From contig CABUNB010000014.1 in NCBI GenBank assembly GCA_902492755.1, positions 1 to 47,357 of the forward strand: DNA of 47,357 nucleotides. Reading direction: 5' to 3'. Source of the DNA: an uncultured Collinsella sp. Lineage in GTDB: Bacteria; Actinomycetota; Coriobacteriia; Coriobacteriales; Coriobacteriaceae. Of the stretch, positions 15,863 to 24,479 are shown piece by piece (within the stretch, counting starts at the first letter, position 1; each line of letters begins with the position of its first letter). Both the position numbers and the translations under genes were made by a program. The notes beneath the pieces were generated by a model. It worked only from the letters and a program-made list of their open reading frames with translations, had not been told where the DNA came from and searched no databases.

Positions 15863-17200
15863 TTAGGGAAGTTCGCGCTTGACAACCTCGACGATGTCGT
15901 CAACAACGCGCTGGGTCAGCTCGTGCGTCTCGGCCTCGGCCATCACGCGCACCAGCGGCTCGGTACCACTCGGGCGCACCAGAATGCGGCCGCGGCCGTC
16001 AAGCTCCTTCTCGGCAGCAGCAACGGCGTCCCAAATGGGCTGGCAATCGTCCAGACCAGCCTTGTTGTCGGAATGCACGTTGACGAGTACCTGCGGGTAC
16101 TTCTTCATGATGCCGGCAAGATCGGTGAGGGTACGACCGGTGCGCTTGAGCACGGCCAGCAGCTGCAGAGCCGTCACCAGGCCGTCACCGGTGGTGTTGT
16201 GCTCAAGGAAGATGATGTGACCGGACTGCTCGCCGCCGATGACGGCGCCGTCCGCGAGCATGCGCTCAAGAACGTAGCGGTCGCCCACGGCAGTCTGGAC
16301 CATCTCAAAGCCCTGCTCCTTCATGGCGATGGAGAAGCCCAGGTTGCACATGACGGTCGAGACGATCTCGGAGTTGGCGAGCTTGCCGCGAGCGGCGAGG
16401 TCAGAACCGCAGATAGCCAGGATGTAGTCACCGTCGATCTCATTGCCCTCGCTGTCCACGAACAGTACGCGGTCGGCGTCGCCGTCGTGGGCCAGACCGA
16501 TATCGGCATGGGTGCGCAGCACGAGCTCGCGCAGGGGCTCGAGGTGCGTAGAACCACACTCAACGTTAATGTCGGTGCCGCAGTAATCGGTGTTGATGGC
16601 ATGGACCGTGGCACCCAGGCGCTGCAGCGCGGCGGGCGTAGTCTGGCAGGAAGCACCGTGACCGCAGTCGACGGCAACGACCAGGCCATCGAGCCTAAGA
16701 CCGTCAAGCGTATCGATGGCATGGTCGACGTATGCCTTGCGGGCGTCCTTCATCTTGATAATGTGGCCCACGCCGGCGCCGGTCGGCAGCGTATCGGCAG
16801 CCATGGCCTCCTCGGACATGACCCAGGCGCTGATCTCCTCCTCGACAGCGTCGGGAAGCTTCATGCCCTTGCGGCTAAAGAACTTGATGCCGTTGAACTC
16901 CGGCGGATTGTGCGAAGCGGAGATGACGATGCCGCCATCGAGCTCGTTCTGAACAGTGAGCAGCGCCACGGCGGGCGTGGGGATGACGCCGCAGCAATGC
17001 GGGCGGCCGCCCTCGGCCATGATGCCGGCGGTCAGAGCGCTCTCGAGCATGGTGCCCGAAAGACGCGTGTCGCGGCCGACACAGATATCCGGACCAAGGA
17101 ACTTGGTCGCCGCGCGGCCCAGGCGAAACGCGAGGTCGCACGAGAGGTCGGCATTGGCGACGCCACGGACGCCGTCGGTACCGAAGATGTTCTGGGGCAT
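15863..17200 (-). CDS. glmM: Phosphoglucosamine mutase
   Basis: It interconverts glucosamine-6-P and glucosamine-1-P, on the path to UDP-GlcNAc for peptidoglycan. The 445-residue length is standard. Family motifs in order: FGTDGVRG (6-13), active-site ISASHNP (93-99; phosphoserine Ser96), metal loop DGDADR (about 238-243), sugar-binding GEQSGHIIF (about 324-332) and phosphate loop RPSGTEPLVRV near 412. GGAG precedes the ATG. It lies downstream of rpsI beyond a terminator, so it probably has its own promoter. Confidence 0.97.
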   Translation of the reverse strand: MPQNIFGTDGVRGVANADLSCDLAFRLGRAATKFLGPDICVGRDTRLSGTMLESALTAGIMAEGGRPHCCGVIPTPAVALLTVQNELDGGIVISASHNPPEFNGIKFFSRKGMKLPDAVEEEISAWVMSEEAMAADTLPTGAGVGHIIKMKDARKAYVDHAIDTLDGLRLDGLVVAVDCGHGASCQTTPAALQRLGATVHAINTDYCGTDINVECGSTHLEPLRELVLRTHADIGLAHDGDADRVLFVDSEGNEIDGDYILAICGSDLAARGKLANSEIVSTVMCNLGFSIAMKEQGFEMVQTAVGDRYVLERMLADGAVIGGEQSGHIIFLEHNTTGDGLVTALQLLAVLKRTGRTLTDLAGIMKKYPQVLVNVHSDNKAGLDDCQPIWDAVAAAEKELDGRGRILVRPSGTEPLVRVMAEAETHELTQRVVDDIVEVVKRELP

Positions 17201-17222
17201 AGGATCGCTCCTTCCCTAGCAG

Positions 17223-17251
17223 GCGATATGCAACCGCCCACCCTAGTCGAA
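17223..17251 (-). promoter_or_regulatory. Possible glmM promoter
   Basis: On the minus strand TTCGAC (17246-17251) and TATCGC (17223-17228) are 17 bp apart, 23 bp before the glmM start. The -35 overlaps the T-tract of the rpsI terminator. The match to consensus is moderate. Confidence 0.35.
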
Positions 17252-17293
17252 AAAGAAAAGCGGGACCCGCCGAGGAATCGGCAGGCCCCGCTT
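17249..17293 (-). terminator. Terminator of the rplM-rpsI operon
   Basis: On the minus strand a GC-rich hairpin starting with AAGCGGGG and ending with CCCGCTT is followed by TTCTTTTT, 30 nt after the rpsI stop. Confidence 0.85.
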
Positions 17294-17323
17294 GTACATT
17301 GTATCTCGAAAGGAGATAAAACC

Positions 17324-17719
<396 letters not shown>

Positions 17720-17721
17720 CT

Positions 17722-18165
17722 TTAAGCCTCCAGCTCAATCTTCGTGGGGTTCTGGGCAGCATGCGGATGCTCGGCACCAGCGTAGACCTTAAGCTTGGTC
17801 ATCTGGGCACGGCCGAGGGTGGTCTTGGGCAGCATACCGCGAACGGCGCGCTCGATGACCTTCTCCGGGTGCTTCTCCATAGCCTGGCGGAAGCTCTCAG
17901 CCTTGAGGCCGCCGTTGTAGCCGCTGTGGCGATAATAGGTCTTCGTGTCGGCCTTGTTACCGGTAAGCTGGACCTTATCGGCGTTGATGACGACAACGAA
18001 GTCGCCGCAGTCGCTGTTGGGCGTGAACTGGGGCTTGTTCTTACCGCGCAGGATCATTGCGATCTGGGTGGCAAGACGGCCCAGGACAGCACCATCGGCG
18101 TCGACGAGAACCCAGTTGCGCTGGACCTCGCCCTGCTTGGCGTAGTGAGTCGATTTCGAAATCAC
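17722..18165 (-). CDS. rplM: 50S ribosomal protein L13
   Basis: This 147-residue L13 shows the family motifs RNWVLVDADGAVLGRLA, FVVVINADKVQLTG, YYRHSGYNGG and RAVRGMLPK. The start codon is GTG, fixed by GGAGGAG 8 nt upstream and the normal family N-terminus. It is the first gene of the rplM-rpsI operon, with a clear promoter 67-94 bp upstream. Confidence 0.97.
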   Translation of the reverse strand: MISKSTHYAKQGEVQRNWVLVDADGAVLGRLATQIAMILRGKNKPQFTPNSDCGDFVVVINADKVQLTGNKADTKTYYRHSGYNGGLKAESFRQAMEKHPEKVIERAVRGMLPKTTLGRAQMTKLKVYAGAEHPHAAQNPTKIELEA

Positions 18166-18231
18166 TTAGACTCCTCCATGTACAGTACGTGTTGTTACAG
18201 AGATTCACGGGGCTCTGCAAGTAACCCGTCC

Positions 18232-18259
18232 ATATTACCCCGCTCGCCGTACGAGTCAA
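18232..18259 (-). promoter_or_regulatory. Promoter of rplM-rpsI
   Basis: On the minus strand TTGACT (18254-18259) and TAATAT (18232-18237) are separated by 16 bp, close to the vegetative sigma-70-type consensus. The leader is about 60 nt. Confidence 0.7.
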
Positions 18260-18359
18260 CAGGTATTTTGGCTCCGACCAGAGTTTCTGCACATGTCATC
18301 CACGAGCCGTGATTTTTCCAGCTCTATAGCTGTTGTCATTTTTTGAGGGTTCGCCGTCG

Positions 18360-19238
18360 CTAGCGCTCAACGAACTCCTGGATCTCCGCGAGCAAACGCT
18401 TTGCCTCCTGACGGCCCTGGATATACAGGTCCAAAAGCTTTGCCGAATCGTGCTCGACGTGACCAACCTCGACCGGCTTTTGCGGAGCAACGACCAGTGC
18501 GCGGCCCTCGCGCTCATACTTCCACAGATGCATGCGCTGGATGTTGTAACGGTCGTGGCGCGTCTCGATAGCCTCGAGCAGATAGGGGTAGTCGGCATAA
18601 CGCGCACGCGCGGCAGGCAAAAACTCGTAGGGCTTTTTCTCATACGAGCGGTCCTGGGTGACGATGACGACCGCACGGTCGAAGCCCGCCTCCTCGAGCA
18701 CATGCTCGATAGGAACCGAATCGGCCACGCCACCGTCGACGTATTTGTGCCCGTCTATCTCGACCGGCGGTGTCACCAGCGGCAACGAGGTAGAGGCGCG
18801 CACGGCGTCGAGATCGAGCACGGCGCTTTTGACCGGCAGGTACGCGGCGGTTCCGAACAGCATGTCCGTCGCAACGGCGTACATCTCGATGGGGCTGGCG
18901 TCGAACGTCTCGTTGTCAAAGGGATCCAGGCGGTCCTGGACATCGTTGAAGATAAAGTCGTAACCCACAATAGAGCCCGTGGACGCAAACGATGCGGCGC
19001 CCATGTAGCGGCTGTCGTTGCAGAAGGTCAAATTGACTCGGTTGGTGCGGCCGATCTGGTGCGACTTGTAGTTGACGCCGTTGAGCGCACCGGCCGAGAC
19101 GCCGTACACCGCCGGAATTTCGACACCGGCCTCCATGAGGACGTCGAGCACGCCGGCGGTAAACTGCCCGCGAAAACTGCCACCCTCCAAGACGAGCGCG
19201 ACCTTGCCGGCGTTCTTTGCCTTATCTTCTGCAGTCAT
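18360..19238 (-). CDS. Patatin-like phospholipase
   Basis: This 292-residue patatin-fold acyl hydrolase resembles bacterial RssA/YjjU-type proteins. The oxyanion hole is GGSFRG (19-24), the nucleophile elbow is GVSAG (46-50, Ser48), and the catalytic Asp lies in VDGG (about 167). No signal peptide is visible, so it acts in the cytoplasm, probably on membrane lipids or acyl esters; the substrate is unknown. GGAGG lies 6 nt before the ATG. It appears to be a single gene between rplM and the tandem repeats near tmRNA. Confidence 0.88.
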   Translation of the reverse strand: MTAEDKAKNAGKVALVLEGGSFRGQFTAGVLDVLMEAGVEIPAVYGVSAGALNGVNYKSHQIGRTNRVNLTFCNDSRYMGAASFASTGSIVGYDFIFNDVQDRLDPFDNETFDASPIEMYAVATDMLFGTAAYLPVKSAVLDLDAVRASTSLPLVTPPVEIDGHKYVDGGVADSVPIEHVLEEAGFDRAVVIVTQDRSYEKKPYEFLPAARARYADYPYLLEAIETRHDRYNIQRMHLWKYEREGRALVVAPQKPVEVGHVEHDSAKLLDLYIQGRQEAKRLLAEIQEFVER

Positions 19239-19326
19239 ATCGACCTCCTGCGATTGCGTTTTGGCTTTCTTCTACCCAGTTTTGGGATGGCGAGCGCGCA
19301 GGTTTTGGAGTTGAAGAGGGCGGGGC

Positions 19327-19612
19327 GGTCGACGGGAAAGCGCGTCCCGTTCTCAGAGCAAATACCGGGTCGCATTTTCCGCTGAGCCCGCCATCAGGAA
19401 AATGAATCCCATTCCGAGCTTAGATTCCGGGATGCGCTTTCCGCTTGAGCTGCCATTGGGAAAGCATGTCCCACTCTACGGCAGGATTCCGGGTCGCAGT
19501 TTCCGCTTGAGGCGTCATCCGGAAACTACGTCCCAGTCTGAGCGCGGATTCTGGGACGTGCTTTCCGCCTGGGCCGCCATTGGGAAAGCGCGTCCCACTT
19601 TGCGTCACTGAG
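19327..19612. repeat. 62-bp tandem repeat, about 4.5 units, each a hairpin
   Basis: The motif CCGGGtcGC-tTTTCCGC starts at 19365, 19427, 19489 and 19551, exactly 62 bp apart, with a half unit before. In each unit TGGGACGYGCTTTCC pairs with a later GGGAAAGCGCGTCCCA, so the array is a row of hairpins. Units diverge in the loops but keep the stems. No conserved start codon or frame runs through, so it is not coding. Confidence 0.8.
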
Positions 19613-19664
19613 GCGTTTTCTTTACGCCCGCGCCCTGCATAGAGTTCGATTCTCCACGGTACGG
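19613..19664 (+). repeat. 52-bp repeat, copy 1, with inverted tmRNA T-arm
   Basis: It is identical to 19824-19875 except one base. It contains GAGTTCGATTCTCC, the inverted tmRNA T-arm sequence, preceded by GCGTTTTCTTTACGCCCGCGCCCTG. It is the outer of two such copies downstream of tmRNA. Confidence 0.75.
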
Positions 19665-19823
19665 GGGATCCGTTGATGCATGGCAAGGCCAGCAGAAATT
19701 CGATAAACATCGCATCCGTTTTGAGTCGGAAGTTTGCGCGGAGAATCCGCGTATTTGCTTCGCAAATACGCACCGGCTTCGGCCGCCTGCCGGCGTCCTC
19801 GCCCGCGGGCTAAAAACGCTTAC

Positions 19824-19875
19824 GCGTTTTCTTTACGCCCGCGCCCTGCATAGAGTTCGATTCTCCGCGGTACGG
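19824..19875 (+). repeat. 52-bp repeat, copy 2, with exact inverted tmRNA T-arm
   Basis: Within it 17 nt, GAGTTCGATTCTCCGCG, are an exact inverted copy of the tmRNA 3' T-arm (about 19935-19951). Next to it is AAAACGC-TTAC-GCGTTTT (from 19813), the same hairpin as at 341-359 beside tRNA-Glu. Between the two copies, 19740-19800 holds the stem GCGTATTTGC/GCAAATACGC. Confidence 0.75.
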
Positions 19876-19885
19876 ACTAGAAATA

Positions 19886-19918
19886 AAAAGACAGGTAGAT
19901 ACGAATATCTACCTGTCT
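19886..19918 (-). terminator. Terminator of tmRNA
   Basis: GACAGGTAGATA and TATCTACCTGTC form a perfect 12-bp stem with a TTCG tetraloop on the minus strand, followed by TTTTTA. It begins 9 nt after the tmRNA CCA end. Confidence 0.92.
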
Positions 19919-19926
19919 GTTGCTTA

Positions 19927-20290
19927 TGGTGGAGGCGCGGAGAATCGAACTCCGGTCCACGAAAGCCCCCTGATTGGCATCTCCAAGCTCAGTCGCTGGT
20001 TTAGTCTCGGACGCTTTGCGCGCAGCGACACGCTCGCGGCATCCTAACCGGTTCGGTCTTAGCCCGCGCCATACCGATTACGTGCGCGGGAGCATTCCCC
20101 TAACATGACGTCGCGCCGGTGTCGGGGAAATCACCGGGTTGACGCGCCGCTATAAACTAAGCAGCGAGAGCCATAGGCTCAAAAGAAGAGTTGTTGTCAA
20201 TTCAATTTGACGGTACCCCTGTTTAACGAGGCGAGGAGACCTCGGCTTGCTTCCTCTCTCAGAGCTATCGTGTCGAAACCAGTCGCCCCC
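19927..20290 (-). ncRNA. ssrA: tmRNA
   Basis: It rescues stalled ribosomes and tags the nascent chain for degradation. The 5' end GGGGGCGACTGGTTTCGAC is the classic tmRNA start. Its first 7 nt pair with CGCCTCC before the discriminator A and the encoded CCA (19927-19929). The T-arm is GGAGTTCGATTCTCC. The tag frame reads DNNSSFEPMALAA then stop, giving (A)DNNSSFEPMALAA with the canonical LAA end. The resume codon is taken as GAC, since the frame before it has a stop. Length is 364 nt with CCA. Confidence 0.95.
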
Positions 20291-20529
20291 GAATGCCGGG
20301 AAAGTCTGGATGGTATCGGGCCTGCAAACACCCGATAACCGTCGACTTTTCAAGGAACACGCGGGGTGAACCCCGCTCGTGGATAGCTATCTTACCACGT
20401 TCTAAAGACAGACAGCTGCTCTATGCACGAGCTGTGAAGACCCCAATGTGCGCCATACTTCGCACTTTTGCCACCGAACGCGTCACGTATATTTTCGCCA
20501 AGCAAGATTGACCCGTCGAAAGGACCGTT

Positions 20530-20964
20530 ATGGATACCAAGCAGCAACTCGTCAATGCCCTCGCAGGCCTAGGCTCAACCATTACCGAAGCCATGGATGT
20601 CATCGAAGGCTTTGTCCCCTGCGGACATCCCGCCCTCACGGTATCGAACGCACTCGTCGCGCTGGACGCTGACAATGATGCAGCTCTCGCCCAGCAGCTT
20701 GAGACCGTCGAGGGCTTTATCGACCACGTGAGTGAGAACCGCGGCGTGGCCGCCTACCACGGCATCGAGGTCGAGCTCGCGGGTCCCAAGGCCGATCTGC
20801 TCGCAGCAATCCGCGAGGTAGGCGCCCTTATGCAGACCGCAGGCGTCAAGAACGCCCAGGTCAACGAGTGGGTCTACCGCAGTCTGGCAGCACTCGGCAG
20901 CTCCGACGAAAAGGCAGCCGAGCAGCTCGCAGAAAGCCCCGCCATTAAGGTTGAGCTTTTGTAA
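20530..20964 (+). CDS. Hypothetical helical protein
   Basis: I do not recognise this 144-residue protein. It is predicted by eye to be almost all helical, with two similar Ala/Leu-rich parts, no signal peptide and no membrane segment. One Cys-Gly-His (PCGHP, about 30-34) stands out. AAAGGA lies 6 nt before the ATG, codon use matches the neighbours, and TATATT at 20488 could be its -10, so it is likely a real gene. The 239 bp between tmRNA and this gene hold only short hairpins (ATCGGG/CCCGAT near 20322; CGGGGT/ACCCCG near 20365), probably tmRNA leader and promoter sequence. Confidence 0.65.
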   Translation: MDTKQQLVNALAGLGSTITEAMDVIEGFVPCGHPALTVSNALVALDADNDAALAQQLETVEGFIDHVSENRGVAAYHGIEVELAGPKADLLAAIREVGALMQTAGVKNAQVNEWVYRSLAALGSSDEKAAEQLAESPAIKVELL

Positions 20965-20973
20965 ATAGCAGAC

Positions 20974-21010
20974 GCGGGTCCCTTGGCGCATCGTCGTCCA
21001 AGAGGCCCGC
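20974..21010. terminator. Bidirectional hairpin between convergent genes
   Basis: GCGGGTCCCTTGG and CCAAGAGGCCCGC pair with two imperfect positions around an 11-nt loop. It lies between the ends of the hypothetical gene and the PIN gene; T-tracts are weak. Confidence 0.5.
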
Positions 21011-21022
21011 AAACAGTTCGCG

Positions 21023-21538
21023 TCAACCGATAGCCGCGCCGCCGCGTTCGGCCAAAGCCAGAATCGGCATCATTTGACGAGGTGTCTTTGCTGCAAGATC
21101 GGCATGTTCGAGCAGCTTGCGATCGTTAGTTACCAAGTAATCAACCTGCGCGCGCTTGCACGCGGCGAGCACCAAGTTGTCTTCGTAATCGCGATGGAGC
21201 GCTAAGTATTTGTCGGCCAGCCAAAGGTCCGACGCATCTGCACCCACGGCCGTGGCGTTTTCGGTCATGTTCCGAACAAACGCCAACGCCGCATCGCCAA
21301 TTGCACGGGCAGACGCCTCGTCAATCGCTCCCCCGCTGGCAAGAACGCTACACTTCAGCTCGTGTTGGACAACGTACAGCACGTCCTTAGCGATATGCAC
21401 CGGGAAGAACAGCAACGCCCCCGTCTCCGTCGCCTGCCCAATAAACGCACGCGCGGCAAGCGACTCGGCATGGTCGACGCAAAACGAATCAACCCATACG
21501 TTGGCGTCCACCATGATCTTGAGAGGCGCCCCACTCAC
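21023..21538 (-). CDS. PIN-domain ribonuclease toxin
   Basis: This 171-residue PIN-domain protein is a metal-dependent RNase fold commonly used as a toxin. Acidic residues at the expected positions are Asp11 (VDANVW), the Asp/Glu pair in DYEDNLVLA (about 115-123) and Asp near 138 in TNDRKLL. The start is GTG, overlapping the antitoxin stop in GTGA, so translation is coupled. It lies downstream of a RelB-like antitoxin, a mixed pairing of PIN toxin with a ribbon-helix-helix antitoxin that is also seen elsewhere. Confidence 0.85.
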   Translation of the reverse strand: MSGAPLKIMVDANVWVDSFCVDHAESLAARAFIGQATETGALLFFPVHIAKDVLYVVQHELKCSVLASGGAIDEASARAIGDAALAFVRNMTENATAVGADASDLWLADKYLALHRDYEDNLVLAACKRAQVDYLVTNDRKLLEHADLAAKTPRQMMPILALAERGGAAIG

Positions 21539-21870
21539 TGGATCATCCCCTTTTGGCGATAATGCTCATCCATGGCTTCGGAATAGATTGTGTCCCAACC
21601 GCGATCGTCGGATACGGGCGACGTAGCGATGCCCAAATCTGCATAAAGCCGGTCTGCCGCCGCCCACGACGCGGCAAACGGAGTATCGGGCGCGACGGTC
21701 TGCTGCCGGTCGTCGACGGCCGCAAGCACCTCCTCGCACTGCCCGCCACCCTGCGCGACCTTGGCCACCACCTTTTTGATGAGCTCGGGCAGCGAGGCGC
21801 CCGAAAGCCGCAGCGCCTCCTCGGCACGATTCTTGACCTGGCGATCCACGCGAACGTTCACCTGCGCCAT
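21535..21870 (-). CDS. RelB/DinJ-family antitoxin
   Basis: This 111-residue protein begins MAQVNVRVDRQVKNRAEEAL, the ribbon-helix-helix DNA-binding start of RelB/DinJ antitoxins. The C-terminal region (TPFAASWAAADRL ... GWDTIYSEAMDEHYRQKG) probably wraps the toxin. The start is uncertain: ATG at 21870 fits the family but has no Shine-Dalgarno, while an in-frame GTG at 21888 follows GGGAG by 10 nt and would add six residues. It is first in a two-gene operon with the PIN toxin and likely binds the GCTAGC sites in its promoter. Confidence 0.85.
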   Translation of the reverse strand: MAQVNVRVDRQVKNRAEEALRLSGASLPELIKKVVAKVAQGGGQCEEVLAAVDDRQQTVAPDTPFAASWAAADRLYADLGIATSPVSDDRGWDTIYSEAMDEHYRQKGMIQ

Positions 21871-21908
21871 GCCGCTAACAGCACCCACGTCGATCCCGCT
21901 CCCTTCAA

Positions 21909-21957
21909 TTGCTAGCCCTGCTAGCAACACTATATAGACAAGCTAGCACATGGTCAA
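21909..21957 (-). promoter_or_regulatory. Toxin-antitoxin promoter with GCTAGC operators
   Basis: On the minus strand TTGACC (21952-21957) and TATAGT (21929-21934) are 17 bp apart. A 19-bp perfect palindrome with two GCTAGC sites (21909-21927) lies just downstream of the -10. A third GCTAGC (21942-21947) lies between the boxes. This is the usual layout for autorepression by a RelB-type antitoxin. Confidence 0.7.
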
Positions 21958-21961
21958 ACGC

Positions 21962-22007
21962 AAAAGGCCTGCGCCTGGACGACATCGATGCCGTCCAGGC
22001 GCAGGCC
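21962..22007 (-). terminator. Terminator of the metal ATPase operon
   Basis: A 16-bp perfect stem (21966-21981 with 21992-22007) is followed on the minus strand by TTTTG, 24 nt after the ATPase stop. Confidence 0.85.
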
Positions 22008-22031
22008 AGATAACGTAGACGAACACGTCTG

Positions 22032-24107
22032 CTAGCGCAGATATGCCTTCGCATTGCTCAGGCTGTAGGCAATCGTCGAGCCGTTGTGCAGCAGCGATGA
22101 CGCCTGCGGGGTAATCGCGCCGGTAATGCCCAGCGCCAGGAGCGCTGAGTTAGTGAGCATCACCTTAGAATAGGAACTCGTCAGACGATCAACGAGGCCC
22201 TGGCTCATGCGGCGCAGGCGAACGATCGCGGCCAGATCCGTGTCGGTCAGGATGATGTCGGCGACCTCCTTGGCGATGTCGCTTCCGCCACCCATCGCCA
22301 GGCCCACGTCAGCCAAACCGAGTGCCGGCGAATCGTTAACGCCGTCGCCCACCATGGCAACGTGGCGCCCCTCGCCCTTAATGCGCTCTACATACGCGTA
22401 CTTGTCCTCGGGCAGCAGCTCGGCCTTAAACTCGTCGACTCCTGCCTCTCGCGCAATGCGCTCGGCCGTGCGCTCCGAGTCGCCCGTGAGCATGACCACG
22501 TGCTTAACGCCCAACGCGTGCAAGTCGGCGATGGCCTCGCGGACCCCGGGCTTAAGCGGGTCCTCGATGCCGAGCACGCCCACAACGGTGCCGTCGACCG
22601 CCAGATACAGCGGCGACAGGCCCTGCATCTGGAGCTCGATTTGCTCCTTAATGTCGGACTCGAGTTGCGCGCCCTCATCCTCAAATACAAAGTGCGCGGA
22701 ACCGATGATGGCGCGACGCCCTTCAATGGACGAAGCGATGCCGTGCGCCACGATGTACTCGACAGCAGCGTGACGCTCGCGATGCTCGAGCCCACGCTCG
22801 TGAGCAGCGTTGACCACGGCACGCGCCACCGGATGCGGGAAATGCTCCTCCAAGCAAGCGGAAAGGCGCAGGACCTCGTCCTCGCTCCAGCCATCGGTGG
22901 TGAGTACGCAGGCAAGACGCGGCTGCGCCTCGGTGAGCGTGCCGGTCTTATCAAACACAATGGTGTCGGCCTTGGCAAACGACTCAAAGTACTTTGCGCC
23001 CTTGACCATGACGCCCATCTTGGCAGCATCGCTCATAGCGGTCATGACGGCAACGGAACCCGTGAGCTTGAGTGCGCACGAGTAGTCGACCATCAGCGCC
23101 GCCGAGGTCTTGATGAGGCTGCGCGTAGTGAGCGCGACCAGGCCCGCAAGCAGGAAGTTCCACGGGACGATCTTGTTGGCGAGGTCTTCCATGTGCGACT
23201 GGCCCTCGGACTTGAGCGAGTCGGCCGTCTGCACGAGCGAGACGATTGAGCGCAGCTTGGTCTGCGCCGTGTTGGCGCGCACGCGCACCAAGATGCTGCC
23301 GTCCTCCACGACGGTGCCGGCGAACACGTCGTCGCCCACGCTGCGCTCGACGGCCAGCGGCTCGCCGGTCAGGGTCGCCTGGTTGACCATAGCGCTCCCC
23401 TGCTCGACAACACCGTCGATGCAAATGGACATGCCAGTGCGCACGGCTACCAAGTCGCCGGGCTCAAGCTCGGTGGCAGCAACGCTTACCTCAGTGTCGC
23501 CGACGACCTTTTGCGCCTTGTCGGGCACATCGAGCAGCGAGTTGATGAGCTCGTTTTCGCTCATGGCGCGGGTGTAGTCCTCGAGCAGCTCGCCCACGTT
23601 GAGCAGGAACATCGTCTGGCCCGCGGTGTCGACATCACGCTTGACGAACGAAATGCCGATGGCCGAAGCGTCGAGCACAGGAACGGTCAGGCGTGGCTGC
23701 GCCAGCTCATGAAGGGCAGCGCGCAAAAATGCCATGTAACCGGCCACGACAAACACCGCACGCAGGGGCGTGGGCAAAAACCAGCGACGTGCGTAGTGGG
23801 CGCCGACAAGTGTGGCAAGATCCATGACGAGCTTGTGCTTGCGCGGCTCGAGTTGTATCACGTAGCCCGACTTGGCATCAGCGATAGCTTGAGCATCGAG
23901 TGCGCCCAAGGCGTCGAGCACGCTCGCGCGGCGCGGCTCATCGTATTCGAGCGCCATCTGGCCGATGCGGCCGTAGACGCGCACCTTGTGCACGCCGTCG
24001 ATGTCGCCGCCAAGCTTAAGAAGTGCATCGAGATCGCTCTCTGGCACAGGACCCGCCAATTGAAGACGGGTCCTGCCGGGGATCTCGCTAATAATCGAGA
24101 ATCTCAT
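22032..24107 (-). CDS. P1B-type metal-transporting P-type ATPase
   Basis: This 691-residue heavy-metal P-type ATPase pumps a metal ion across the membrane with ATP. A degenerate HMA-like domain fills the first 80 residues and has no CxxC. Motifs: TLTGEP (about 244-249, actuator), DYSCALKL (about 340-347, transmembrane metal site with SC instead of CPC), DKTGTLT (phosphorylated Asp near 385), HP locus HFPHPVA (about 423) and GDGVNDSPAL (about 584-593). The SC-A-K site resembles the CtpC-like branch, for which Mn or Zn has been proposed; the ion cannot be fixed from sequence. It starts 18 nt after the DUF6110 gene in the same operon. Confidence 0.9.
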   Translation of the reverse strand: MRFSIISEIPGRTRLQLAGPVPESDLDALLKLGGDIDGVHKVRVYGRIGQMALEYDEPRRASVLDALGALDAQAIADAKSGYVIQLEPRKHKLVMDLATLVGAHYARRWFLPTPLRAVFVVAGYMAFLRAALHELAQPRLTVPVLDASAIGISFVKRDVDTAGQTMFLLNVGELLEDYTRAMSENELINSLLDVPDKAQKVVGDTEVSVAATELEPGDLVAVRTGMSICIDGVVEQGSAMVNQATLTGEPLAVERSVGDDVFAGTVVEDGSILVRVRANTAQTKLRSIVSLVQTADSLKSEGQSHMEDLANKIVPWNFLLAGLVALTTRSLIKTSAALMVDYSCALKLTGSVAVMTAMSDAAKMGVMVKGAKYFESFAKADTIVFDKTGTLTEAQPRLACVLTTDGWSEDEVLRLSACLEEHFPHPVARAVVNAAHERGLEHRERHAAVEYIVAHGIASSIEGRRAIIGSAHFVFEDEGAQLESDIKEQIELQMQGLSPLYLAVDGTVVGVLGIEDPLKPGVREAIADLHALGVKHVVMLTGDSERTAERIAREAGVDEFKAELLPEDKYAYVERIKGEGRHVAMVGDGVNDSPALGLADVGLAMGGGSDIAKEVADIILTDTDLAAIVRLRRMSQGLVDRLTSSYSKVMLTNSALLALGITGAITPQASSLLHNGSTIAYSLSNAKAYLR

Positions 24108-24125
24108 AGTTTGTGCCTGGAAGCG

Positions 24126-24371
24126 CTACTCAGCTGCGTTGTCCGCGGCGGCCTCGCTCTGGGTGATGTAAGCAGCCTCGGCAACCATGTCGTCGACATT
24201 AGCCTTGGCCTGCTCGACCATGTCCTGGTAGCCGTTCTTGATGCGCATACCACACGCAATACCCTGCACGCAGGCATTCTTGACCGGAGCGCTGGTAAGC
24301 AGCTTGATGCCGGCCGTGCCAAGCAGAAAACCGCCACCAACAAGCAGGGTGTTAAACGTCGACTTCTTCAT
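24126..24371 (-). CDS. DUF6110-like small membrane protein
   Basis: This 81-residue protein starts MKKSTFNTLLVGGGFLLGTAG, one N-terminal membrane helix, followed by ITSAPVKNACVQGIACGMRIKNGY-like sequence with two cysteines and an acidic tail. It resembles the DUF6110 family, which is often found beside P1B ATPases. It lies directly upstream of the ATPase and may act as its metal chaperone or subunit; this is inferred from position only. GGGAG lies 8 nt before the ATG; the frame extends 16 codons further without a Shine-Dalgarno. Confidence 0.75.
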   Translation of the reverse strand: MKKSTFNTLLVGGGFLLGTAGIKLLTSAPVKNACVQGIACGMRIKNGYQDMVEQAKANVDDMVAEAAYITQSEAAADNAAE

Positions 24372-24479
24372 GTTGCTTCTCCCTTTTGCCGCATGGGGCG
24401 CGGCATGGTGCCTTAGCACCCGAGTTCATCAGTTAGCTCGAGCACGCTTTTGAAATACCTTAATTCTATCTAACTATCT

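Noticed and set aside
19327..19612. CRISPR array
   Set aside because: The 62-bp units vary along their length, have no constant repeat and unique spacer pattern, and no cas genes are near.
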